This document shows positions 8,600 to 17,056 of a stretch of 64,000 nucleotides of DNA, in pieces. Under the pieces are notes generated by a model. The model did not search any database, was not told the DNA's origin, and worked only from the letters and a program-made list of their open reading frames with translations. The stretch is from Candidatus Babelota bacterium (lineage in GTDB: Bacteria > Babelota > Babeliae > Babelales > RVW-14). The stretch is taken from contig JABCZU010000002.1 of assembly GCA_013289515.1 (NCBI GenBank), forward strand, positions 34,838 through 98,837, written 5' to 3'. Both the position numbers and the translations under genes were made by a program. Numbering within the stretch: the stretch's first letter is position 1; every line of letters begins with the position of its first letter.

Positions 8600-10543
8600 T
8601 TACTTAACCGTAGACCCATTATCAATCTTGCCATCAACCACAATAGGCCGTAGGTACTCACCATTGTCAGCCAATAGCATCATGCCATGCGACTCAAGGC
8701 CCATCATTTTACGCGGCTTAAGGTTAGCAACAAAGACTTCCTGCTTGCCGATCAGATCCTCAGGCTTAAGGCGCTGGGCTACACCAGATAGGATTTGGCG
8801 CATGCCAAGTTTGCCAAGATCGACCTGGAGCTTATACAGTTTCTCAGAGCCTTTTACCGGCTCACAACTCAAGATAGTGCCAACAACTAATTGAACTTTA
8901 GCAAAATCTTCTATGCCAATTTCCGGTACTGCTGGCTGGGCAGGTGCAGATACTGGCGCAACTGGTTGCTCTTCTACAAGCACATGCGTTTCTGGTCGAA
9001 CGAACAACGGCTCATCCTGCTTGGTGAGTGTAAAGGACTGCGTCCATGCATTTTCACGCAAGATCGGTTCATAATTTGTGCCAAGCTCTAGACGCTTGCC
9101 AAGGCTTGCAAGCAAGCTTGTCATCTTGCTAGGCATGATAGGCCACAACATGGTGGCAATGGCGTTCAGACTGTGACAGACGGCAGCAATAACTTCAGCA
9201 AACAGTTCTGGGTTTTTCTTTGCAAGTACCCATGGCTGCTGCGCATGAAAGTACGCATTGACCTCTGAGATAAATTGCCACAGACCGGCAAGGCCGATGT
9301 GAAAATAACCCTTGTTCATCTCTTCCCAATAGAGTCGGTACGCCTCTTCACATCGCTCACGCAGGGCAGCCGATGTCGCCTCATAGGTAGCTGGTGAATT
9401 GACAGTACTCAAACCATTATTCAGTGCCAACGTTAACGTACGGTTTAATAAGTTGCCAAGATTATTTGCTAAGTCAGCGTTAATGCGTTCTTCAAGATCT
9501 TTAAGATCAAAGTGTCCGTCCTGAGAGATAGGGATCTGGCGCATCAGATAATACCGCACCTGTTCAACACCATACCACTCGGCCAGTTGACCGGGGTCGT
9601 AGGCATTGCCAAGTGATTTGGACATCTTCTGCTGACCGGTGAGCACGTAGCCGTGAACCAACAATTTTTTAGGCAACGGCAGGCCAGCAGCCATAAGAAA
9701 CGCGGGCCAGTAAATGGCATGGAAGCGAACAATATCTTTAGCCATTACCTGAACATCGGCCGGCCACCATTTGGCAAATTCAGCCTGTGCTTCAGGTGAT
9801 GTTTGGCCATAGCCCACTGCAGAGAGATAATTGTTAAGCGCGTCAGCCCAAACGTAAACAGTGTGTGATGGGTCGCCAGGAAATGGGATGCCCCAGCTGA
9901 CGGTTTTGCGCGAGATGCTTAAATCTTTAAGCCCAGCTTTAACAAAGGCCACCACCTCGTGCAAACGTTCACGCGGCGTAACAAAGTCAGGATGCTCTTC
10001 GTAAAACTTGAGCAGTTTATCTTCGTACGCAGAGAGGCGGAAGAAGTAACTTTCTTCTTCTATTTCTTTTAACGAGCGATTGCAGGTAGGACACAGGTAC
10101 TGTCCCTGCTCATTTTTAATCGGGTCGCTACCAACATTGACAAATGTTTCACACGGCACGCAGTACCAACCACTGTACGTTGATTTATAAATATCACCCT
10201 GCTCTTGCAGTTTTTTAATCCACGCCGTTACTGCCTGCTCGTGCGCGGTGTCAGTTGTCCTGATAAAAGTATCAAAGCTTATTTCGTACTTGTTCCACAT
10301 ATCCTTGAACGCCGGTACGATGCTATCCACAAAGGCTTGCGGCGCCAAGCCAAGTGACTCGGCTTTCTCTTGAATCTTTTGGCCGTGCTCATCAGTACCC
10401 GTAACAAAGCGGACATCCTCGCCCATCAGGCGGTGCCAACGTGCCACCACGTCGGCAATCAATGTTGAATAGAGGGTGCCAACGTGCGGCTTGGCATTAG
10501 GATAATAAATTGGCGTTGTGATGTAACATTTCTTATTGTTCAT
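8600..10543 (-). CDS. metG: Methionyl-tRNA synthetase with C-terminal tRNA-binding domain
   Basis: Charges tRNA-Met with methionine in the cytosol. The 647-residue protein has the class I signature HVGT at 20-23 in place of HIGH. Four Cys of a zinc knuckle are at 128, 131, 151 and 154, KMSKS is at 306-310, and a WADALNNY motif is near 232. The last 110 residues (from IGIEDFAKV) are an OB-fold of the EMAPII/Trbp111 type that improves tRNA binding. A Pro/Ala/Val-rich linker joins the two parts. The length matches long bacterial MetRS enzymes. It is monocistronic, with its own terminator and a repeat-filled gap upstream. Confidence 0.97.
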   Translation of the reverse strand: MNNKKCYITTPIYYPNAKPHVGTLYSTLIADVVARWHRLMGEDVRFVTGTDEHGQKIQEKAESLGLAPQAFVDSIVPAFKDMWNKYEISFDTFIRTTDTAHEQAVTAWIKKLQEQGDIYKSTYSGWYCVPCETFVNVGSDPIKNEQGQYLCPTCNRSLKEIEEESYFFRLSAYEDKLLKFYEEHPDFVTPRERLHEVVAFVKAGLKDLSISRKTVSWGIPFPGDPSHTVYVWADALNNYLSAVGYGQTSPEAQAEFAKWWPADVQVMAKDIVRFHAIYWPAFLMAAGLPLPKKLLVHGYVLTGQQKMSKSLGNAYDPGQLAEWYGVEQVRYYLMRQIPISQDGHFDLKDLEERINADLANNLGNLLNRTLTLALNNGLSTVNSPATYEATSAALRERCEEAYRLYWEEMNKGYFHIGLAGLWQFISEVNAYFHAQQPWVLAKKNPELFAEVIAAVCHSLNAIATMLWPIMPSKMTSLLASLGKRLELGTNYEPILRENAWTQSFTLTKQDEPLFVRPETHVLVEEQPVAPVSAPAQPAVPEIGIEDFAKVQLVVGTILSCEPVKGSEKLYKLQVDLGKLGMRQILSGVAQRLKPEDLIGKQEVFVANLKPRKMMGLESHGMMLLADNGEYLRPIVVDGKIDNGSTVK

Positions 10544-10590
10544 GATTATTATTTTCGTATTAGTTGGACATTTCTAATGCTGAAAGAGGT

Positions 10591-10620
10591 GGATCCTGAA
10601 ACAAGTTCAGGATGACAAAA
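10591..10620. repeat. Palindromic repeat, copy 2
   Basis: Same sequence as the copy at 354-383 (GGATCCTGAA to GATGACAAAA). It is the exact reverse complement of 10683-10712, so the two copies form a 30-bp inverted pair with 62 bases between them. Confidence 0.88.
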
Positions 10621-10640
10621 GAGGGATAATATTTCCTTAC

Positions 10641-10666
10641 TTGTCATTCCGGACTTGATCCTGAAG
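10641..10666. repeat. Variant palindromic repeat (TTGTCATTCCGGACTTGATC)
   Basis: A diverged member of the same family, with TCCGGACTTGATCC in place of TCCTGAACTTG. It sits between the two arms of the 10591/10683 inverted pair. Confidence 0.7.
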
Positions 10667-10682
10667 ATAATCATTGCTTCTT

Positions 10683-10712
10683 TTTTGTCATCCTGAACTT
10701 GTTTCAGGATCC
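10683..10712. repeat. Palindromic repeat, inverted copy
   Basis: TTTTGTCATCCTGAACTTG continuing to CAGGATCC. It is a perfect reverse complement of the copy at 10591-10620. Confidence 0.88.
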
Positions 10713-10744
10713 AGAGACAATGTAGAAAGTCTCTTTATGGTTCC

Positions 10745-10805
10745 CCTGGATCCCGGATCCCGCCTTTGCCAAGGCTTCGGCGAGGCAGGCAAGTCCGGAA
10801 TGACG
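10745..10805. repeat. Composite repeat: one palindrome interrupted by another
   Basis: The outer parts GGATCCCGGATC and AAGTCCGGAATGACG belong to the TGTCATTCCGGACTTGATC family. Between them is about 30 bases containing GCCAAGGCTTCGGCGAGGC, a different repeat whose core GCCAAGGCTTCG recurs next to tRNA-Leu at 49375-49443. The order suggests one repeat landed inside another. Confidence 0.65.
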
Positions 10806-10873
10806 TCCGTAGCAATTACTAAATTTTTTACAAATCCCAACGCCCCGAGAAAGGCCCTCATGCATTATCTTCT

Positions 10874-12079
10874 CTATTCATCACCAATGGTAAAGTGCTT
10901 AAACTTGCTAAAGAATCGATCCCACCGTACATTCTTTTTCCAAAAATCAATCGGGTGTTTAATCAGCTCAAAGAGCCAGAATGACTCTTCGCTATCAACC
11001 GACCAGATGACAAAGCTTGCACGACCATGGACTAATTTTTCATCCAGGAAGAGCCACCAACGGCTATCGGTACTATTCTTTCTGCTATCGCCCATAACCC
11101 AGTATTTTCCAGGAGGGACAATGTACGGACCGTACACATCATGGCATACATGATGATCATAGCTTGGAGTATAAGGATAGGTCAGATCCGGCTGATCATT
11201 ATCCATTCTGTGTACGACGGCATCTTCATCAACATAATAATACGGCTGCTTGTCATATGGCTTTGATGGGTCATACGTATAGCGACGCATCAACTCTTCA
11301 TAACGCAAAAAGCTAGGGACGGCAAAAGGGCCAAAATGTTCGAAGGGAATAAAGCCGCGTGATTTACGTAGGGTAATTAATGGCAGATTATTAACATAAG
11401 GCTCATCAAGCTTCTTGCCGTTCAAATAGACAACCGTTTTACCATACTCAACGCGGCCCTCTATGGTATCACCAGGCACGGCTATCGCTCGCTTAACCCA
11501 ATTATCCGGTCCGGTGCCAAGGCCAAGGAGTGGGATAGGAAAGCCAATGTAACGCTGCCACAAATAATGAAACGAGCTGGAACGATCATAATCAAAGGTC
11601 GGATTATCAAAAATAACCAAGTCACCACGCTTCACAGGAGCAAAGAAGTAGGCCATCTTGTTACCCCACAGGCGATCACCAACTAAAATGTTTGGTTCTG
11701 CTGATCCGGTAGGAACATGATATAAGCCAAAGACAAAGTTGCGCAATACCAATGCTAAGCCTAAGGCAACGACAACGGCTTCGATCCATTGGCGCCATAA
11801 CGGCTTGGTTAATTCATGCAGCTCTTTGGTATATTTTTTTAGTTTATATATTTTTTCTTTAAGGGCGCCTTCGGAGGTAGCAGTACCAGCGGGTGAGTTA
11901 AGTGCCGTTTTAAGGTCACTGGCAAGCTGGTCAGATTCTTGCAACAGCAGGCTACCACGTTGGTACACCCCGCGCATACTTCTTTTGGTGCTAAGACCAT
12001 CTATAATCTTTTGGTACCGCTCTCGCTGGGCAAAATATTTATCACTAATCTTTTCAAAAGAGTGCAGCAAATTTTTCAT
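10874..12079 (-). CDS. lepB: Signal peptidase I with long N-terminal extension
   Basis: A membrane-bound Ser/Lys protease that removes signal peptides after Sec export, here serving a large predicted secretome. The catalytic Ser126 lies in PTGSAEPNILVGD and Lys196 in NWVKRAIAVPGDTIEG. The late conserved box is WVMGDSRKNSTDSRWW. One membrane segment (about 98-118) precedes the catalytic Ser. At 401 residues it is longer than typical enzymes: it has a roughly 95-residue helical N-terminal extension and an insert between the Lys box and the GDSR box. The Met that usually follows the catalytic Ser is Ala here. It begins an isolated unit downstream of the pot operon. Confidence 0.92.
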   Translation of the reverse strand: MKNLLHSFEKISDKYFAQRERYQKIIDGLSTKRSMRGVYQRGSLLLQESDQLASDLKTALNSPAGTATSEGALKEKIYKLKKYTKELHELTKPLWRQWIEAVVVALGLALVLRNFVFGLYHVPTGSAEPNILVGDRLWGNKMAYFFAPVKRGDLVIFDNPTFDYDRSSSFHYLWQRYIGFPIPLLGLGTGPDNWVKRAIAVPGDTIEGRVEYGKTVVYLNGKKLDEPYVNNLPLITLRKSRGFIPFEHFGPFAVPSFLRYEELMRRYTYDPSKPYDKQPYYYVDEDAVVHRMDNDQPDLTYPYTPSYDHHVCHDVYGPYIVPPGKYWVMGDSRKNSTDSRWWLFLDEKLVHGRASFVIWSVDSEESFWLFELIKHPIDFWKKNVRWDRFFSKFKHFTIGDE

Positions 12080-12146
12080 TACAAAACCTATTCATTAATT
12101 AAAACTTACTATTAACGTTGCTTACAGTGTGCCACAACCAGGCCCG

Positions 12147-13280
12147 TCATGCAAACCCTACCGTAAGCCAAATCTCCTCAACCTTCTTACGTAATTGGTT
12201 TGGATACAGCGGCATGTAGAGACGTTTGAAGATCTCTTTGGTAGGGGACAGGTGTGTGTGTAATAAGTATTTTTTATCTATTTTCTCGTTAGCATTTCTA
12301 TTAGCAGAGTTGTAACCATACGTTGTACTGTTCAATTCCATGATTTCGTCAGACAACATAAAGTTGATAAATTCATGAGCCCATTCTATTTTTTTGCTGC
12401 GCTTAGGAATAGCAAAGTTTTCCATGATAAGCATGCTTCCCTCTTTTGGAATAGCAAAATCAAAACGATCGCTATACGATAAAATTTTACGCATATAATT
12501 ACTTGAAGTAAGCGCTATGGGGACAATATCAGCAAACAGAAAGTACTCAACGCTGTGAACCGTGTACGATTCGACCCACGATTTTTGCCGTACAAGGCAA
12601 TCTTGAATTAATGTGAGCTCTTCAGTCGTAAGATTATCGATACGACCAAACATCTTCATGGCTGCAAAGAGGACAATGTCGCGCGAGTCATCAAGCGTAC
12701 AGATGCGATATGGCTCCTTTACAATTCCCTCTTGTACCAGCAGCTTTGGATCTTTATAAATAAGATCAAGGCTCATGTCATCGCGATTAATTTTATTAAA
12801 AAATACTTTATCGTACACAAAGCCGTACACATACCATTTATGGGGAAACGAATACCGGTTACCAGGATCATAATCCTTATTAAGCAGGTGAGGATACAGA
12901 CCCTGGGCGTTTACAATTTTGCTATGATCAAGCGGGTACAACAATCCTTCGGTACGCAACAATTGCACCATGAAGTCAGCTATGTTAACGATGTCATACC
13001 CCTCGCCTTCATTAACTTTAAAGCGGGCATAAATATAATCATCCATCTCTGCGTACGTCAACTTGACCTTGATACCGGTCTTTTGTTCGAAAAGCTCTAT
13101 CGCTTCAGGGCTGATTGTTTCCACAAACAGGCAAACGTTAAGCGTTTTACCGGTGGTAAAAAATTCGACAAACAGCGGCATGTACAGAAAAAAAGCAAAC
13201 AGTGTAATGTACGCAACAAGGATAATTAACTTGCCTTTGATGCTTGGTAGAAAATGATTTTTTACCGGCGCGTTATTCAT
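12147..13280 (-). CDS. potD: Spermidine/putrescine-type ABC transporter substrate-binding protein
   Basis: A 377-residue periplasmic binding protein. Residues about 17-40 are one hydrophobic segment with no clear cleavage site, so it is probably tethered to the inner membrane. The mature part starts TLNVCLFVETISPEAIELFE and has the PotD/PotF-like segment YDIVNIADFMVQ; MLIMENFAIPKRSKK and the EWAHEFINFML helix are also typical. It is the last gene of a five-gene operon, 11 bases after potC. The ligand is inferred from operon composition (polyamines), since binding residues cannot be assigned reliably by eye. Confidence 0.85.
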   Translation of the reverse strand: MNNAPVKNHFLPSIKGKLIILVAYITLFAFFLYMPLFVEFFTTGKTLNVCLFVETISPEAIELFEQKTGIKVKLTYAEMDDYIYARFKVNEGEGYDIVNIADFMVQLLRTEGLLYPLDHSKIVNAQGLYPHLLNKDYDPGNRYSFPHKWYVYGFVYDKVFFNKINRDDMSLDLIYKDPKLLVQEGIVKEPYRICTLDDSRDIVLFAAMKMFGRIDNLTTEELTLIQDCLVRQKSWVESYTVHSVEYFLFADIVPIALTSSNYMRKILSYSDRFDFAIPKEGSMLIMENFAIPKRSKKIEWAHEFINFMLSDEIMELNSTTYGYNSANRNANEKIDKKYLLHTHLSPTKEIFKRLYMPLYPNQLRKKVEEIWLTVGFA

Positions 13281-13291
13281 TATATGCTCCG

Positions 13292-14086
13292 CTATTCGTA
13301 CGAAATGACATGATCAACAACCTTAAGGGAGCATAGCACAAGTACTAGGATGCTACTAATAACCAAAAAGCAGGTTGAGACCGCATTAATCATGGGATCT
13401 ACCCCTGTCTTAATCATAGAATACACGTACACCGATAAGGTTTGTACCGTAGGGCCAGAACAAAAGAACGAGATTAAAAAATCATCCATTGATAGCGTAA
13501 AGACCAAAAGACCAGAGGCTATAATGGAAGGCATTAAGAGGGGCAACACAACCTTACGAAATGTCTGTAAGTAGGTCGCACCCAAATCCAGCGATGCTTC
13601 CGTCAAGATTGGGTCCAACTCAACAAAGCGCGCCTTGACAATAGGGACTACAAAGCCAAGTCCCAACAGCGTATGCCCAGCAATGACGCTGCCATACCCC
13701 AGGGGAATATTAAAGAAATTAAAGATACTCAAGATGCCAATTGCCAGAACAATTTCTGGTAATAAAATATTGGTGTAAAAAATATTGCCAAGCATAGATG
13801 TCCGCCACCAGCGGCTAGCCACAACGAAGAAGGTGCCGACCAAAAGACTCAGAAACGTGGTCACTATTGCCACAATTAATGACGTTTCAAGCGCACTGAT
13901 AATCTCTGGTGAATTGATTAATTTCTTATACCAGCGCAACGAAAATCCAACCCACGAGACGGAAAATGCCGCATCGTTAAATGAAAAGAGTACCAGCACG
14001 ATAATGGGCATATACAAAAATAGATAGGCTATTGCGACTACAATAGGATTTAAAAAACGCCAGAAGTATTGTCTATTATCTACCAT
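13292..14086 (-). CDS. potC: Spermidine/putrescine-type ABC transporter permease PotC
   Basis: A 264-residue inner-membrane permease with six predicted membrane segments. The cytosolic EAA loop is EASLDLGATYLQTFRKVVLP, which contacts the PotA ATPase. The N-terminus (FLNPIVVAIAYLFLYMPIIV) fits PotC-type permeases. It sits 6 bases after potB and 11 before potD in the operon. Confidence 0.9.
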   Translation of the reverse strand: MVDNRQYFWRFLNPIVVAIAYLFLYMPIIVLVLFSFNDAAFSVSWVGFSLRWYKKLINSPEIISALETSLIVAIVTTFLSLLVGTFFVVASRWWRTSMLGNIFYTNILLPEIVLAIGILSIFNFFNIPLGYGSVIAGHTLLGLGFVVPIVKARFVELDPILTEASLDLGATYLQTFRKVVLPLLMPSIIASGLLVFTLSMDDFLISFFCSGPTVQTLSVYVYSMIKTGVDPMINAVSTCFLVISSILVLVLCSLKVVDHVISYE

Positions 14087-14092
14087 TATCTA

Positions 14093-15019
14093 TTATCCCC
14101 AAAACTCTTTAGCTGAGCCATTACCGTTTAATCCGTCATGATGCGATTGTCTGTACCGCTGGACAATCTTTTTGCCACGGAGCAACACGTAGGTAAGCCC
14201 CATTACCATAATCGGAAACATAACACCAATAAAGGCTAGGGCTGCACCAGAACGCCAATCACGTGATTTCAAAAATTTATCAACAATAACACTACCCCAG
14301 AAAGCGTATTTTGATCCACCCAGCAACGATGGAATAGCAAACTCGCCAAAGGATGGAATAAATACCAGCAGCAGCCCGGCATACACTCCCGGCAATGAAA
14401 GTGGAAATACAATCCGCCTGAATGTTTCAAAGCGATCGGCTCCCAAGTCTGCAGAGGCTTCCAGGTACTGTTTATCCATTTTTTCAAGTACGGCATAGAT
14501 GGGCAAAATCATGAATGGCAGGTAACATGAGACCATGCCAACAATAATGGAAAAGTAATTATTGAGCAGATGAAATGATGGCGAAATCAGGCCAATGCGC
14601 TGGAGCAGCACACTGATCATACCATTTTTGCCTAGCAAGAAAAACCAGGCGTATGTCTGTACGATCAGATTGGTCCATGATGGCAGAATGAGCGTAAAAA
14701 GAAGCAATGTTTTATATCTTCTTCCACTTTTAACAGCCAAGTAGTAGGCCACTGGGTACGCTATAATGAAGCATATTGCTGCAATTAAAATGGCAACAAA
14801 AAATGAGCGCAAAATAATTTTAAAGCAGAGCGAGTGTATGATATCACTGTAGTACGAGCCGGTCAAAAAATAGGTGCCAGTGACTGCTGAATAGTCACAG
14901 ATGCTGTAAATGGCCAGAACGAAAAACGGTATATACAAAAACACCACTTGCCATAACAGTGCCGGGCATGCCAAGAAAAATGGCAACTCGTCCGTGATAA
15001 GCCGTGTTAGCATTTTCAT
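14093..15019 (-). CDS. potB: Spermidine/putrescine-type ABC transporter permease PotB
   Basis: A 308-residue permease with six predicted membrane segments and the EAA loop EASADLGADRFETFRRIVFP. Its ATG directly follows the potA stop codon, so the two are probably translationally coupled. The C-terminus carries a short basic and Gly/Asn-rich cytosolic tail (KKIVQRYRQSHHDG). It forms the membrane channel with PotC. Confidence 0.9.
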   Translation of the reverse strand: MKMLTRLITDELPFFLACPALLWQVVFLYIPFFVLAIYSICDYSAVTGTYFLTGSYYSDIIHSLCFKIILRSFFVAILIAAICFIIAYPVAYYLAVKSGRRYKTLLLFTLILPSWTNLIVQTYAWFFLLGKNGMISVLLQRIGLISPSFHLLNNYFSIIVGMVSCYLPFMILPIYAVLEKMDKQYLEASADLGADRFETFRRIVFPLSLPGVYAGLLLVFIPSFGEFAIPSLLGGSKYAFWGSVIVDKFLKSRDWRSGAALAFIGVMFPIMVMGLTYVLLRGKKIVQRYRQSHHDGLNGNGSAKEFWG

Positions 15020-16111
15020 CTAATGCTCCAACAGTACAACGTTTTCCTTTTGAAAATAGAGATGCACTTCATCGTCATAATCAATATTTTCTTGCGGGAA
15101 ATGCTCTTCGTTTTGCTCAAAGACCAGCACATAAAGACCGTTGCGAAGCTTAACACGGTACTGTGTTGAACGACCATAATAGATAATATCAATCACCTTA
15201 CCAGCCATGTGATTAGAGAAGCCCTCTTTGGGCGACTTGCTAATAAAAATCTTTTCAGGCCGAACACTGACGTAGAGCCTGCAACCAGGGATCATCCATA
15301 ATTTTTCAACCGGGGTGTAAACGGAAAAGAGACCTAGGCCATCAACCTCTACTGAATATTTACCACTGCTGATCTGCAGCTTGCCCTCGATAAAGTTGGT
15401 ATTGCCTACAAAATTAGCAACAAAGCGAGATACTGGAAATTCATAGATCGCCTTAGGTGTCCCAAGTTGTTCAATATCACCTTGCACGTTCATGATCGCC
15501 ATTCGCTCAGACACCGTTAATGCCTCGAACTGGTCGTGCGTAACGTATACAAAGGTCATTTTTAACTTATCCTGCAGCTGGCTGAGCTCTAAAAGCATCT
15601 CTTCTTTGAGCTTAAGATCAAGTGCTGCAAGCGGCTCATCCAGCAGCAACACTTCTGGCTCACTGATCAGGGCTCGTGCAAGTGCCACACGCTGTTGTTG
15701 TCCACCAGAAAGGCTGCGTGGCATTTTAGATTCAAAGCCACTCAGGCGAACCATTTTTAATAGCTCTGAAACTTTTGCTTTGATAAGGTCATCGCTCATC
15801 CGCTTAATACGCAGGCTGTATGCAACATTTTCAAACACGCTCAGGTGTGGAAAGAGCGCATACTGTTGAAATACTGTATTAATTTTACGCTTGTGGATCG
15901 GCACATTGGTAATATCCTGATCACCCAGATAAATTTTGCCTGAATCAACGTGCTCAAGGCCGGCTAGAAGGCGCAGAATGGTTGTCTTGCCACAGCCGCT
16001 GGGACCCAACAATGCAAAAAATTGGCCGGTTGGAATCTCTAGATTTAGGTTATCTAAGATTAACTCACCGTCGTAAGACTTAGACACGCGTTCTAAGCGA
16101 ATAGATTTCAT
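15020..16111 (-). CDS. potA: Spermidine/putrescine-type ABC transporter ATPase
   Basis: The 363-residue cytosolic ATPase that powers the importer. The P-loop GPSGCGKT is at 36-43, the Q-loop FQQYALFPHL at 81-90, the signature LSGGQQQR at 134-141, and Walker B LLLDEP at 155-160, with the switch His in THDQFEALT. A TOBE-type C-terminal domain (from about 240) contains YVSVRPEKIFIS and matches the MalK/PotA regulatory fold. It starts 9 bases after the His-rich membrane protein. Confidence 0.94.
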   Translation of the reverse strand: MKSIRLERVSKSYDGELILDNLNLEIPTGQFFALLGPSGCGKTTILRLLAGLEHVDSGKIYLGDQDITNVPIHKRKINTVFQQYALFPHLSVFENVAYSLRIKRMSDDLIKAKVSELLKMVRLSGFESKMPRSLSGGQQQRVALARALISEPEVLLLDEPLAALDLKLKEEMLLELSQLQDKLKMTFVYVTHDQFEALTVSERMAIMNVQGDIEQLGTPKAIYEFPVSRFVANFVGNTNFIEGKLQISSGKYSVEVDGLGLFSVYTPVEKLWMIPGCRLYVSVRPEKIFISKSPKEGFSNHMAGKVIDIIYYGRSTQYRVKLRNGLYVLVFEQNEEHFPQENIDYDDEVHLYFQKENVVLLEH

Positions 16112-16120
16112 GATACCTCG

Positions 16121-16825
16121 CTACTTATTTTTTTTTCCAGCACGCGCAAAAAGCATTGGCACAACAATATCAGAAAGGGTACAAGGAATCAGTACTGCAC
16201 CGATAAGAAAAAGAAATACAAATCCCATGTGTGCCCACCAATTATTAAAACCAAAGCTTACTAAATAAAGAATAGAAGCCATAGAGCTAATAAAAATATG
16301 TAGGAAATGAAAGCCCAATGAGTAAAAGAGCTGTAAGTTACTTGCATGGCTGCTCATCACCCAACCATTGATCATGCCCACGCCCAGGAAGGGTAGGACC
16401 GTGTCGAGGTGGCTTAAAAAGCACCAATGGAAATGCATATTCAAATTAACCATTCTGCCACCAAGATAGGGCAGGAAGGCATCTGAGAAGGTGCAGAAGA
16501 ATACTGGTACCGCAAGACCAACAATGGCACCCAAGAAGGCATTATCTGAAAATCTGCGGAACGTCAGGATAGCACCAGTGGCGGCGAATAGAAGATGCAA
16601 AAAGTGGAAATTGTGAAATAGCCGATAATAGTTAGCGGCAGCACTGCCATCACTTGCTGTTATGAACGATAACAGGCTCAGGCAGATCATGCTAAAGGCT
16701 ACAGAGAAGATAGCATATGGAAGATGGCACAACAGCTCACCAATCACCGTGTGGTGGTGTTCAAGGGCACCTTTATCGTGCGATGGACTATGACTGTGGT
16801 CGTGGTCATGATTATGTTGACTCAT
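16121..16825 (-). CDS. Histidine-rich multi-pass membrane protein at the head of the pot operon
   Basis: A 234-residue protein that I do not recognise. The first 13 residues, MSQHNHDHDHSHS, form a His/Asp cluster like the metal-binding tails of zinc or nickel transporters. About six hydrophobic segments follow, with many His in or near them (LFHNFHFLHLLF, MHFHWCFLSHLD, GFHFLHIFISS). It lies 9 bases before potA in the same direction, so it is probably co-transcribed with the polyamine transporter genes. A metal-binding or metal-transport role is suggested only by composition. Confidence 0.7.
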   Translation of the reverse strand: MSQHNHDHDHSHSPSHDKGALEHHHTVIGELLCHLPYAIFSVAFSMICLSLLSFITASDGSAAANYYRLFHNFHFLHLLFAATGAILTFRRFSDNAFLGAIVGLAVPVFFCTFSDAFLPYLGGRMVNLNMHFHWCFLSHLDTVLPFLGVGMINGWVMSSHASNLQLFYSLGFHFLHIFISSMASILYLVSFGFNNWWAHMGFVFLFLIGAVLIPCTLSDIVVPMLFARAGKKNK

Positions 16826-16849
16826 GGAAAATTACCTTTTTCAGTTAAA

Positions 16850-16878
16850 AAGCCTATTAAAACACGTTTTTTAGGCTT
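16850..16878. promoter_or_regulatory. Palindrome in the leader of the His-rich protein/pot operon
   Basis: AAGCCTA (16850-16856) and TAGGCTT (16872-16878) enclose an A-rich/T-rich inner arm (AAAAC and GTTTT). It lies 25 bases upstream of the start codon at 16825. Further upstream on the minus strand are a possible -10, CATTAT, and -35, TTGAAG, 18 bases apart. It could be an operator or a leader hairpin. Confidence 0.4.
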
Positions 16879-17056
16879 ATAATGGGCGTTTTAAAACTAG
16901 ACCTTCAATTTTACTCAATTGCTATGCAAAGTAAAGAATTCATTTTTTCGCACTTTTACCCACTTTTTAATAATAAAATGCACAATGAAAAAATAATTGC
17001 TATTATTGTTTTTATGTAACGAAAAATAGTAACAACCAAAAGAAAGGTTTTTTATC

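Larger units (their letters stand above)
10544..10873. other. 330-bp non-coding gap filled with repeat elements
   Basis: The gap between metG and the signal peptidase gene holds no credible gene. It contains at least four REP-like palindromes: 10591-10620, 10641-10666, 10683-10712 and a composite at 10745-10805. An open frame across it (from 10674) is made of translated repeats and is not credited. Confidence 0.8.

Noticed and set aside
10674..11153. Open frame of 159 codons overlapping the lepB 3' end
   Set aside because: Its first part translates repeat DNA and the rest is antisense to lepB.
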